Shown here one piece after another: positions 12,070 to 24,362 of a stretch of DNA of 64,000 bases. Position 1 is the stretch's first letter. Each line of letters opens with the position of its first letter. Position numbers and translations under genes: made by a program. The DNA is taken from the NCBI GenBank assembly GCA_018894105.1, contig CM032123.1, positions 2,853,001 to 2,917,000 of the forward strand, given 5' to 3'. Under the pieces are notes generated by a model that worked only from the letters and a program-made list of their open reading frames with translations, had not been told where the DNA came from and made no database searches. This DNA comes from Jacaranda mimosifolia (lineage: Eukaryota; Streptophyta; Magnoliopsida; Lamiales; Bignoniaceae).

Positions 12070-12420
12070 GATTACTTTGAAAACCGAGGGGCAGCACTTG
12101 AGAGTCAGGATTACCGTAGTAATTCCAATGCATTGGATTAATACCAGCCATTGCATGTTTGACACGTGGATGCTGGTTAACGGTGCTGGAAATTAATCGA
12201 GAGTACCGAATTGAGGAATAATCAGCTGCGTTTGCGGCGAGTTTTAGTTCCAACACCCTCGGCATTTGTGCTAGAGTGACTGGCCCGACGTGAAGCTCCT
12301 GCCCAGAGTCGCCTCTCCACCCTTGGATCAAGCTGTCGATCCCCAGGAATGCACGCGCAATGACACGTGGACCCCACTGCTGGTTGCAGAGCCAAAAGGG
12401 CATGCTTGGTATATAAAATA
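12070..12420. other. GC-rich island with two GACACGTGG motifs, nature unknown
   Basis: This block is clearly richer in G and C than its AT-rich flanks. It holds two copies of the G-box/ABRE-like motif GACACGTGG (about 12160 and 12362). A 120-codon open frame on the minus strand spans it but matches no family I know. It could be a relic promoter or leader, a gene fragment or an unrecognised repeat. Confidence 0.4.
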
Positions 12421-14161
12421 AATCTAGGCATATTTTGTCTTGTCAAAATATTTTAATAATATACCAATAGCATTTGATATAACAGACCAGTCATCTGTCA
12501 TTCCATTCTTTGTCGATAACATGTTTGATATAGGAGATTATGGTGACGGTCAAATCGAGATCATTTTTGAATCCACATTATTCATTCAATTAGTGTTAAT
12601 TATCATGTTTAAGTTGGGTAGAGATTATAATCTTATTATGGGAATTAAAAAAAGAACAAAATTATCCCTCATCTTGACACACAAACAATAAAAATTGAAG
12701 ATAATTACTGATGTCGCAAGAAATGACAAATAATATATTTATCAATGGTCCAGAAGTCGACCAAAGACGATAGCTCATGTGAGTATTTATTGGGCTCACT
12801 GATAGAAACAAGTATGAATCTAGAGATCGGAAGATAGAAACGCTTGATATACAGGTGGGTGTCAGATGTTATTAATTGATCATTTATCTAATAAATGATG
12901 GGGTATTTATAGTTGATCATGAACGCAGTTTAACACTGTTTGCTTGGCATCAACACAATCGTCTTCGTACACGTGTCGTAGTGTGTAGGGTCGATATCAT
13001 CCCGTACCATAGACGCGACTCGGGTGGTTGGGTCAACTCGCTTAGAAAAGACGCGGATTCTTAGGCATATTTGTCTTTTTAATTAATTATGAGGAGTTTT
13101 AAGTTTTTTAAAAATTCCTTTCTTATCAATTATGAAATTTTAAAAAAATAATATTAAATAATATATCAAATCAAATAATGATGTAAAATTACTATAATCT
13201 CAACTCCATTCTTTCCAATCAAACGAATATATTAATCAAGTGAGATTATCCATCGCGGATCAAATGTGGCCCATATATAAACATTCATTTGATTACTAAT
13301 TATTTTTTATTTTTTATCTTAATATACCACCAATTACAAAAAATACTAAATAAAATAAAATCAAAGATACAAAGCAATGAGATTCCTGCTGTCCATGCAG
13401 TGACACGCTTTTCAGGTATTGTACGTCCTGGCATAAGCGGTTGCGTTTTTTGAGAAAGGTTAATTATGGGTTAAAATTACTGATTGCTAAAAGGTATTGG
13501 AGGAACTGCAGCAGTAGAGGATTTAATGGAGCCCACCAGCTTTGGATGGTGTCAGGTTCTGAACAATTCTCAACGAAGAATGTCATATTCCTTATGTGTC
13601 TACCATTTTTTTACCTTCTTTTTACTCTTTTTCTCCTCTCTTTTCTATCTTTATTTGATAATTTAATTTACATTTTTATTTATTCAAATCCAAGTTAATT
13701 AAAATTGAAACCAAACTTACATCTAATGAGTTTATCCTTAGAGGGGTTAATTTAAAAAGCCTCTTAAAATATTGTATGAAATATTTAAGTATCCCAAAGT
13801 ACTTGCTAGAATTTATAGAAATGTACTTATAAGCAGTTATCAAAGTAAATTATAATTAATTTTTTTTATAAATTTATTTAAATTTGAATATCTTATAAAC
13901 TCTATTATCTTATATTATCAAAAATATTTTAAAATTTATTTTTATATTAAAGTATAGTATTTTATAAGTTTCAAAAATATTTTATAAATTGATGAATTTA
14001 TGATTTTTTTAAAAATAAATATAGCCAGACATCTTGCTAGTCTTATGCATACTTGCCAAATAAATTTGTCGATATTAGTAAGAGTGATTATACAATTATA
14101 CTTTGCTGTGTAGTTTATTTTATTTGGCAAAACTAAATTTGACCAATTTTATTGAATTATT
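12421..14161. other. Intergenic DNA with a second small GC-rich island
   Basis: No gene identified. A less AT-rich stretch at about 12930-13065 contains tacacgtgtcgtag and resembles the island at 12070-12420 in composition. Another mildly GC-richer stretch lies at 13380-13600. Neither shows a domain or a splice pattern. Confidence 0.4.
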
Positions 14162-14483
14162 AAGGGTCCATTTGTTTTTGTTTGCTAAACCCATTTTCAT
14201 TTTCTGCTGAAAATAAAAACAGAGAGCCGTCAACTTCTTCCCCATTTTCAAAATATTTTTCCAGACAAACTCTTACATTTTCACTTTTTATTTTTTCCTA
14301 CTCACATTTGCACGACTTTTAATACAAAATATTACATTTTTCAAATACAATTTTTTTTCAACTCGACAAAATTATTACATTTTAAACAAAATATTTAAAC
14401 AACATCTCATTTTAACTAACTTTTCACTATTTATTTTCACAAAAAAATAAAAATGCCTCCAGAAAACAAATACAAACAGCCTA
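14162..14483. mobile_element. MITE-like element, GTCCATTTGTTTTTG type
   Basis: The left end gtccatttgtttttgtttgc and the right end gaaaacaaatacaaacagcc are complementary over much of their length. The interior blocks match the copies at 10993-12069. Confidence 0.6.
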
Positions 14484-17400
14484 TAAACCAATAGTTTTGA
14501 GCTTGTCTCAGCTTTACCATGTCAATTCTCAAAATAAATAATTACCAAATAAATTTCTAGTCAAATTATTTTCCTTTTTTCTCCTTCTTGGACATAATTT
14601 CCTATCATGCATTCCCCACCTTTTTTCCGATTAAATCGAATTTAGGGGAATGGAAAAAGGAAATGGGAATGGGAATTACACATTTGACTAATTTTTTCTT
14701 GCTTTTTTGCCCTTTATGGCCAAAGTAAGAGTTGAAATGGCAAAGGTTCACTCAACACTCTTTTCCTTGCATTTTCCTCATTTTGTCATCTTTGACTACT
14801 AACAATCTAAATTATAGGCCCATTATTTACTCTACCTGAGAAAATTCTTAAAAAAATAATTTTTAAATTGAGAATTGCATTTGATATTTTTAATAATAAA
14901 TAGATGATATGAATTTTTTAATCCCGTAGAAATATATAAGTGTGAGGGTGATGTTATTCGCTTAATTAACCAACAACAGAATTTTGTCCAAGCTTAGGGC
15001 CGTGCTTTTAATCCTCTAATATACCAAACAAACAAACTGTACAATTTAATCCTTCTGCCAGTCAAAAAAAATTGTAAAAAAATACATCATTAAAGGATTT
15101 TAGTATCATGTAAATAATTCATAACTAAACAACCATTATTAATATATATATATATAATCGCAAATTTAGTACAAGATATATATCACCAATTGCTAGTAGT
15201 TTCAATTTTTTATTCGCAAGTTTTATTATTTCAAACTTGTAAAAATCATTATTAAAATAAGAAAAAACTATCAATTAATGCATACAATAAGCAATTGTTT
15301 TAACACTACCCCTTGAAACTACATCACCAATACTTCTTTTTTATTTAAGTGAATTTTCATTTCATCTTCATTTGTTTTTTAAAATAATAAACAAACAAAT
15401 AAATAGGAGTAATTAGAGTAGGATTCAATCATTGAAGTTTGAATTATAACCAACAAATTAGGAGGTTACTTAAAGAATTATCAAAGAGGTCACCTACAAT
15501 AACATCACTCATAATTGAGACAGTATAATTCATATTAATACACTAGGTTTTACATCAATATTGTACATCCTAGAACCAGGATTTGAATACAATTATAACT
15601 AATCCTGGCCCTTGATTTGCAACTTAAACTAAATTGCATTTATGATTACATGCTATGCTACCACAATTCTTGCATCAAATAGTTCAGACCTAAGTGTATT
15701 TGTACAATTGTAACAATTCCCCCTAGATAAATCACATGGTTCAATTAGTGGATGGTACAATTGTGCTAAGTAAAATAAGCCACCCTAAGGGTGTTAGGAT
15801 TATAAATCTAAGTTATGATAATGTATGCTTCTTGCCACCCTCTTTTATATCAAATTTAGTTTCAAACATAGGATTTGGTGATGATACATTTTATATGAGT
15901 TGAATTTTATCCTATGGTTGAATAATTTTAGTATAGAAGCTAATGTGACACAAATATAAGTAAATGGTATATTGATAGATTTATTATTAATAAGGGATAC
16001 CTTATTACAATGAAATACCGCATAACAGAATAACACTTATGATATGAATGTGAGATTGGATCTAAAATCCTAATCCTATAGTTACACTATCAACAGTTGG
16101 CAAAAGAGGGATATCTAATTGTTTTATCACTCAAGCAATTTTTTCAAATAATTAAGTTCTTGAATTAGTAATCTACTATTCTTTTTTTCAAAATAAAATT
16201 CCAAAGAGACCCTTATGGCAAAAGCGATCCCACATAAAAAAATAATCATACAAATAAATAATGGTGGGATAAAGCAATAAATTTATTACTATATTTGGAT
16301 ATCAATTACTATACATTAATATTGACGTTCAATTATCATAAAAATAGACAAATTCTCATACTTTTATGGGAGCTAAATTTCAATTTTAAAGTAGTGTATG
16401 ACGACGATTAAACACAGTATAATATGAATGAATTTACAATTGACGTCAAATTCATTCATATTATATAACAAGTATCATCAAATTTAGCATGTTCTCTGCT
16501 AGATTTACTCAAAACAAACTATTCAGTTTTTTTTTCAAATTTGATTAGATTCAATTAATTAAATGTTAATTACAACAATATTTATGATTTATTAACAATA
16601 ATATGTATCCTATGATCAATTTACCTCTAAATCATAAGACGCTTGCTCATTACATCGCTCTCTAATTTTAACTAAATTTTTGTTAAAAATTGTTGACATA
16701 AGTTATGAATTATTAAACAATAATTATATAACATATCACAAACTCAAAATTCATAAAGATTATTATATATAATTATCTAAATCAAACTCGACCTTTTTTT
16801 AAAAAATAAAAATAAATTAGAACTTATATCTTAACTATGAAGCTCGATCTTAGTATATAATGTGGCACGACCTCCTTGACTCTTTGGAAAGAGTTGTTTA
16901 AGACCCCATTTGATAAAGTGCACACGGCAGCACAACACACTTCGAGGCCCTTTCTAACGTGCGCCGTATTAATAATTTGTCGTGAACCGTACGCATGCCT
17001 AACGGTCAAATATATACAACTCTAATCTGACGCGAAAGCTCACGGCAAAATTTCAAGAAAGCCCGAGAAAATCGAGAGAGAAAATCCCATTTGGATTTAA
17101 AAATAGCACCCCCAAATAATACAAAATTAAAAGTCTAGTCTTGATTCGCCCAAACATGATAAGAGAAGAGACCTTTTTGCAAATACCTCGTAATCCACGT
17201 GCTAAAATGCGCCTCTCCATCCCTTGTTTTCATTTGATCCTCCTCTCTCCCTTCAATTCTTTATTCAAAATATGAAAAAAGAAAAAAATTAACTTGGGGT
17301 GAAAAATGTCTACATAAACCTAAATTTCAACAAGAGAGTCGTGCAAGATTTGCTTTCAAAATAAGAGTAAATTATTACATGGTAGTAATTATAGAAATAT

Positions 17401-17800
17401 TTATTGGACTTATACTTTTTTCACGTTGAAAAACAGAACTCGAAAAATTTTAATTTTGTATCGTATTGACAATACATTTTATCAAATGGAACATATATGT
17501 TTCTCTACTGTCAAAGAAATTAATTTAACGAAACTGTGATCCTAAACTATGATGTGGATTTGTTATACAAGCTAGAAATGTTAATAAATTTAAAAAAAAA
17601 ATCTTTTTTTCCTATTTTCTTACTCTTTTTTACAAAGTTATTACTATTCCAACCTCAAGAAAGTAGCCCTTAATTTACTAGATCATATTAATGACAACCC
17701 ACTAGTCTAAGTGCATATGGTGTAGCATTGAGCACATTCTATGAAGATTTTTATTTCACAATGAAGTCATATGTAGAATTTGAAATCATTTTAATTAGTT
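14484..17800. other. Gene-free AT-rich DNA, distal ARF5 upstream region
   Basis: I see no coding exon or RNA gene in this 3.3-kb stretch. It contains a perfect 18-bp hairpin at 16418-16465. A somewhat GC-richer part at about 16850-17270 lies 1.6-2 kb upstream of the ARF5 start codon and may include regulatory sequence. I found no canonical TGTCTC auxin-response element by eye in the part nearest the gene. Confidence 0.45.
16418..16465. repeat. Perfect 18-bp inverted repeat with 12-base loop
   Basis: The arms TATAATATGAATGAATTT (16418-16435) and AAATTCATTCATATTATA (16448-16465) are exact reverse complements, with acaattgacgtc between them. Outer fragments (gctaaattt on the left, aaatttagc on the right) may extend the symmetry. 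This could be the core of a small MITE or a cruciform-forming site. Confidence 0.85.
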
Positions 17801-17816
17801 TGGTTAAGTGACAGAA

Positions 17817-18888
17817 CTATAAATGCTATAGAATAGTACATACATTCTTCCTATGTTGTTATGGTATATTGGAGTAGTTTATGTGTACAAGCAAAGGTTG
17901 TCTATGTCCAACTCATTTCTCTGCTGTTGCATGAGTACAATTTTGTGTGGGAGTAGTCTAGCTCGGCTATTGCAAATTTCTTTTTTTTCATTTATTCAGC
18001 TCACAAATTTCTACAACAGAACCAACCATTTTCAGCAAGTTTGGAGCCTGCACACTCTTTGCCAGTTTTGAAACGAACCCTTCAATAAAGGAAATAGATA
18101 CATAGCAAAAACTCAAGAATAGTGGAAGAATAATGTAAAGGAAAGAGGAAAACAAGAGAGAGAAAAGAAAAGGGCAAAAAAGATTGAAGCTTTTGGTGTT
18201 ACATTGATTGAGAAAGGCAAAGTTGAAGGCTTTTGTTATCTCAAAGGCCACCCTTTTTATTGAAAGGTCAATTTCTTTTGAGAAGAATATCAAGAGGAGA
18301 AAAGAAAGAGGGGGTAAAAAGGGGGAGAAACACTTGATAATCCAACCACTCATGCTTTGGTCCGCGTGCTTTGATGCAAAAAAAACTGACCCCTCTAAAT
18401 CATATTGTGTGTGTCTGTGTGTTTTCTTTGGGTTTTTTCACTTTTACCCTTTTAGCTGTTGATGGGTTGTTGCTGATAGGTGAGGGGAAGAGGAAGCCCC
18501 ACTTAGATTTTTCAGTTGCTTTTTGCAGTGTGTGTTTTGTTCCTTGGTTTTGGATTTAGGGCATGCTCCCTTTGATTGGTTCCTCTCATACTACTAGATT
18601 CTCTGAATATTTGTCTTGGCCTTATTCTTCTGTCCCTCCAAGAAAATACTGATGGGTCAGTTCTTTAAGGTGCCTCCTGCTGCTGGTGAAGAATATGTGT
18701 GTTTTCTTGAAGTGGGTTATTAGATAATTTGCCTTTTCTCCTAGTAATGAAGAAATGTGTGTTGCTGTGTTTGGGGGGAAAGATCCGATCTTTGTGAAGC
18801 TCAATACTCGTTTTCATTGGTTGATGCAAAAATGGAGTCTTTTGAAGTTATTGAGGGATTGAAATAGAGAAAGGAAGAGATTTTATGC
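17817..18888 (+). promoter_or_regulatory. ARF5: Putative ARF5 core promoter and long 5' leader with upstream ORFs
   Basis: A TATA-like ctataaatg lies at about 17818, roughly 1.07 kb before the ARF5 start codon. If it is used, the leader is about 1 kb and contains several upstream ORFs, for example 17853-18071, 18208-18462 and 18371-18559. The last upstream ATG, at 18885, opens a five-codon frame ending at TGA 18900-18902 that overlaps the true start at 18889 in another frame. A leader of this kind would be expected to reduce translation. Transcript start is inferred, not seen. Confidence 0.45.
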
Positions 18889-21800
18889 ATGGGTTCTGTT
18901 GAGGAAAAGCTGAAACCAGGAGGTCTGGTGGGTGGGGCAAATAATCTACTTGAAGGGATGAAATTGTTGAAAGAAATGCAGGATCAAACTGGTCAGTTGA
19001 CCTTCTCTGTTTTCTTAATGATGATACATGTTAATCTATAGTGTAAATTAGATGTTGAGTAATGTAAGTAAGCTATATCGATATGAGTTTTGGTGCAAAT
19101 TTGAGACAATTCAATGGAAAAAAAACATGAGGAAAATTATGAATTTCCAAATTTTTATATGTTTTTACCTTCTGGAAACTGAAAATGTATTATGATAGGG
19201 GGAAAGAAGCCAATGAATTCTGAGTTGTGGCATGCTTGTGCTGGTCCACTGGTCACCCTGCCCCAAGTTGGAAGCCTTGTCTACTATTTTCCACAAGGGC
19301 ATAGCGAACAGGTTTGTGTCTTCACTTGAATTAACAAAATGTGACAATTGAAGCTGTCCTCCTATGCTGGTAGATATGTACATCTTACAGAAAGTGGAAC
19401 TCAGTGAAGTTAGTCAAATTTGGGAGGAAGTAAAGTGGCAAATGATCACATTATCTTCTTCTTGTTCATTGTTCATAAACTGAACTAAACTAGGTAAAAT
19501 TGTGTACTCAATGAACAGTGGGAAGCTGCAAGGGCTCTTTCTGACTATAATGGTGTGAAATTGGAATAGTTTCTTATAGGTATCAGTAAGAGTAGATTAC
19601 TGAGATAGCTACTAACCATGTTCTTCCATTCAAAATGTGCCAAGTCCTCACCCATTGCTTGAGAGTCATGCAGAATTTGGCCTTTAGGACTCTTTCTCTA
19701 GAAATAATACACAAGTTCAACAGTCATTCTTGAATGTTTTTTTCTGTTATTCTCTTCCAGAATTCTGTTTATAAGGAAAAGAATCTACAGATTATTGTTG
19801 AATAAATGAGAAATTGAAGTTTGTGAGTTAAGTTTTCCTGTTTAAATGAATCTGAAGATAACCCTCTCTGATTTTATCCTGACTCTAGTATTTAATCTGC
19901 AAGAATCATAATCAAATCAAAGATTCCGGAAAGCTATTCCAAAAATGGATCAGTGTAAAATATATCGAGTTATTTTTCATTGAGACATGGTGCAATATTT
20001 GTCTTGCTATCTTACACAGATGGGATTTTCCATAAGCTAATGTCTTTCTTATTTCTCTGCAACAGGTTGCAGTTTCCACCAATAGGACTGCAACGGCACA
20101 AATACCCAACTACCCAAATCTCCCCTCCCAGTTGTTGTGCCAAGTTCACAACGTTACCCTCCATGTATGTCTTGCCATAGAGATACTCTTTTCCTTTTTT
20201 TTTTTTTTTTTTTTAATTATTATTATATATATAAATTTAAATTTAAGCTAAGCAATGGATTTCATTCATATGAGCAGACAATGTTTTCATGCTGTAATAT
20301 TTACAATTTTCCTTTAACTATCTTCCTATCAATAGGCAGACAAAGAAACAGATGAAATCTATGCCCAGATCAGCTTGCAGTCTGTGAATTCTGTGAGTCT
20401 TATTGCAACTTGATAAAATATGAAGTATAGTATGTCTAAGGGAGAAGTTAGTTAGCATTTTCTTATGAATGCCTTTTGATGTTATGCTTTACTTCTGGTT
20501 CAGGAAAAAGATGTTTTCCCTATACCCGACTTTGGACTAAAGCCTAGTAAACATCCAACTGAATTCTTCTGCAAAACTTTGACGGCCAGTGATACCAGCA
20601 CACATGGTGGCTTCTCAGTTCCAAGGAGGGCTGCAGAAAAACTCTTTCCACAATTAGTATGTTTCTGGTCTAATAAGTTTTCTACTAGTTAATTCTGAAT
20701 GATCTTTCATTGTTACTTCTTGATATACCATTGTTGTCTTGTGTTATTTCTTTAGTATAACAATTTAGTTTTATGATTACCTATTACAGGACTACTCAAT
20801 GCAACCTCCATCTCAAGAACTTGTTGTCCGAGATTTGCATGACAATACCTGGACTTTTCGTCACATATACAGGGGTAAGCATGCTTTGGCTCAAAGTTTT
20901 TTCTGTTGTAATTTCCGTTTTCTGGGATTGAAGTTTTATGCTATGTTTGAATAAAGGAAAACAGTAAGGAAAAAGAGAAGGAAAATACAAAAGTGCTAAT
21001 ATTATTGCATAGAGTCACATCATTTGAAGTGCGAAAAAAATTCTTTCTTATCAACGTTAAAATCCAAGATCCAAACATAGTGTCAAAGTTGCTTCCGCCA
21101 AAAGAACTGCTACAAACCAACTTTCAGCCAAGAATAGTCCTTTGATTGTTTATTTTCTCCTTCTCTCATTCATGGGAATGGAATTGCTTTCTTGAAATCT
21201 TACCTTGCTGTTCATATTTCCTTTGTATTTAGGGCAGCCGAAGCGGCACCTTCTGACAACTGGTTGGAGTATGTTTGTTGGTGCAAAACGGCTTAGAGCA
21301 GGTGATGCAGTTCTGTTTATCAGGTAATTTTGTGAACACCAAGGTTGACTATCCTCAATCATATGTTCTAAAGTATCAAATTTTTCATCACATCCAACCT
21401 TGTCTCAAACTGATCAAGTTTGAGTTCACAAACGACGAAAGTTTAAATGTATCTTTCTTAATACAGAGATGAGAAGTCACAATTGTTGCTGGGAGTGAGG
21501 CGTGCTAACCGCCAGCAAACTACTCTGCCATCTTCCGTTCTGTCGGCTGATAGCATGCACATAGGAATCCTTGCTGCTGCTGCCCATGCCGCTGCTAATA
21601 GAAGCCCATTTACCATCTTCTACAATCCAAGGTATATATGAGATGCATTTGGACTGGACGCCTTCTGCTTTTGAGAGAGTATTTAAAACTTGATTATCTA
21701 ATGATTCCCCTGTAATTCTAATTGTTTTGTAGGGCATGCCCCTCAGAATTTGTCATTCCATTGGCCAAATATAGAAAAGTTATGTATGGCACACAACTCT

Positions 21801-23971
21801 CTATTGGCATGAGGTTTGGTATGATGTTTGAAACAGAAGAATCCAGTAAAAGGAGGTAACTTTTTCTTGCTTGGACCAGATTGAAATCAAATCTCTTTAT
21901 CCTCTGCTTGACTTATCTTTCGTTCTTTATATAGATATATGGGCACTATTATAGGAATGAGCGACTTAGATCCACTGAGATGGCCCAATTCCAAGTGGCG
22001 TAGTCTTCAGGTAGAGTGGGATGAGCCCGGGTGTGGTGACAAGCAGAATAGAGTTAGCCCGTGGGAGATTGAGACTCCTGAAAGTCTCTTCATATTTCCA
22101 TCTCTAACCGCCAGTCTGAAACGTCCTTTCCACTCTGCGTTCATAGGTTGTCTATGTCGTTTGAATTACTTCTGTTTCATGTCTTTGATATTTACTAACT
22201 CATTCTAGTTTTCTTTGCATCAGGAGCACACACAGAATGGGAAACTCTGATAAACAGGCCCTTCCTCCGACTTCCAGACAATTCTCATTCAGAACTTCAA
22301 TGTCCCTCAATAACGAGCCTCTGGTCCGAGCAGTTAATCAAGATGCTTTCAAAACCTCATGGTTTAAACCCTCCTGGGAGTATTGATGAAGCAAAGTCTC
22401 TGATGCAATCAGCAGTCAAGCAGAAATCTGAGCTAATCCCGCAGGATGTGTTAGAAAGTCATCCTCAAAACATTACTGGCCAACCAAATATAACAAATTC
22501 AAATGTTTTACTAGCGGGAAAGCTAACATCAACCAACATTCATGGAGATATAACATCTGTTTCTGAGTTGTCAAAAGTAGAACCTGTGCTTGCTGCAGAT
22601 CAGTCAAGCCCGTTTCAGTTAGAAGGGCAGCTTAACGAAGAAAAACTGCCGGTGAAGCCTGTGAATTCGCACGATCCCGTTAATGATTTTGCAGCCATGA
22701 ACACAAGCCCATGTGTCACAGAATCACGGTTGGAGGCACCTATCCTTCAAACACCACAAATTGAACCGTCTCAAGTAGAGTCTGCCTTGCTCCAATGTTC
22801 CAGCCAGGTTGACTTTAATTCATATCCAATGATTTGCCCGCCATCTGGATCTTTTAGAAATTCAGGATTTAAGAAGTCTGATCAATCTTTATCATCAGAA
22901 ACTGTTTATCCTATGGTTTCTTCAGTTGGGCAAGAGTTGTGGGATCCTCATTTTAACAACACAAAGTGTGTTTCCCAAGCCAATCTTCCTGCCCTGTTGC
23001 CTCATCAAGACATCTCTAACCTACAATATAGTACATGTGGTGGTCTGAAAGACTTATCTGATGAAAACCATAACCAGAGTGACTTATATAGCTGTCTCAA
23101 TCTTGATGGTAGTAACAGTGGAAGCACAGTAATTGATCCTTCTGTTTCCAGCACTATCTTGGATGATTTTTGTGCCCTAAAGAACGTCGATTTCCCCAGC
23201 CCCTCTGATTATCTTGTGGGAAACTTCTGCTCAACCCAAGATGTCCAGTCCCAGATTACATCAGCCAGCCTAGCAGATTCTCAGACATTCTCTCTACAAG
23301 AATATGCAGACAACTCTGGAGGGACATCTTCAAGTAATGTGGAGTTTGATGACAACAATCTATTGCAGCAGAACACATTTCAACAAGTAACTCCACGCTT
23401 CCGAACTTATACAAAGGTAAGATAACCATTTTTATAACAGTTACAGAAAATATATTGTTATATTTCTTCGTTGACTGATGAAATATGTCTTGACAGATTC
23501 AAAAGACTGGATCTGTTGGAAGGTCTATTGATGTCTCAAGTTTTAAAAATTACAATGAACTTCGTTCTGAGATTGAACGCATGTTTGGTCTTGAGGGCTT
23601 GCTAAATGACTCAGGTTCCGGATGGAAGCTGGTCTATGTAGACTTTGAGAATGATGTTCTTCTTGTTGGGGATGATCCTTGGGAGTAAGTCTCATTATCT
23701 TTGCTGCCCAAAGGACCCAAAAGTTCTTGCATATATTATGACAATAGTTTATTACATAACCATTCTAGAGCTGAAAGTTTATCTTAGTAATCTAACACGA
23801 TGCAACATTTGTAGGGAATTTGTCGGCTGTGTGAGATGCATCAGAATTTTATCTCCATCTGAAGTTAAGCAGATGGGTGAAGAGGGAATGCAGCTTTTAA
23901 ACTCTGCAGGAATGCAAGGTGTTAATGGCTCAACTCTAGAAGTTGGTTGCGGCAAAGATGGCTCTAACTGA
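18889..23971 (+). CDS. ARF5: Auxin response factor 5 (MONOPTEROS) orthologue
   Basis: This is an activating auxin response transcription factor that binds TGTCNN elements and is held by Aux/IAA proteins through its C-terminal PB1 domain. Thirteen coding exons join in phase: 18889-18991, 19199-19311, 20066-20164, 20336-20392, 20504-20656, 20790-20874, 21233-21323, 21467-21631, 21733-21855, 21935-22146, 22224-23416, 23497-23684 and 23815-23971. They give 912 aa, close to the roughly 900 aa of Arabidopsis MP. The N-terminus [12 protein letters not shown] and [12 protein letters not shown] matches MP better than other ARFs. The B3 domain spans about residues 144-246 ([38 protein letters not shown]), the ARF domain about 270-350 ([13 protein letters not shown]), and the large exon 11 encodes the middle region (up to residue 798). 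PB1 spans about 799-885, with the basic face [11 protein letters not shown] and the acidic [17 protein letters not shown]. All splice sites are GT-AG. I see no breaks. Confidence 0.96.
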
Positions 23972-24362
23972 TTCACAAAGTAACCCTATTATGGCTCTGC
24001 TGGTCCGCCGTATTAGAGATTTGATTTTAGCATATGGTTTTGAAGCTGCAAATGTTGTAATGTATGAGCAGAAACTCTTGAGATAAAAGCATGTGTTTAC
24101 CATTTGATCTCTTGCAATTAGATATAGCATTCTTTTTCTCCAATGAAAACTTGCATATATGTGGTTGCAACTCAAAAACTTCAAAAATAAAACGTTCCAG
24201 ATTGAAGAGTAAAATGGCTATCAGATATGACTTAAGCAAACTATGGCATTTTATCAATAGTCTTAGCAGAAACAATGATGTCATCTAAATGCAACTAATT
24301 CATATGTTGTCCTTAAATAAATTTGACTCACAAAGTGAAGATCTTTTGCTATATTTGTCTAT

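Noticed and set aside
12041..12403. 120-codon minus-strand open frame in the GC-rich island
   Set aside because: No domain or family motif, and GC-rich DNA has fewer stops by chance. It is listed as unexplained DNA, not as a gene.
13441..13698. 85-codon plus-strand frame at 13.4-13.7 kb
   Set aside because: No family motif, two overlapping frames of equal quality, and no splice-linked neighbours.
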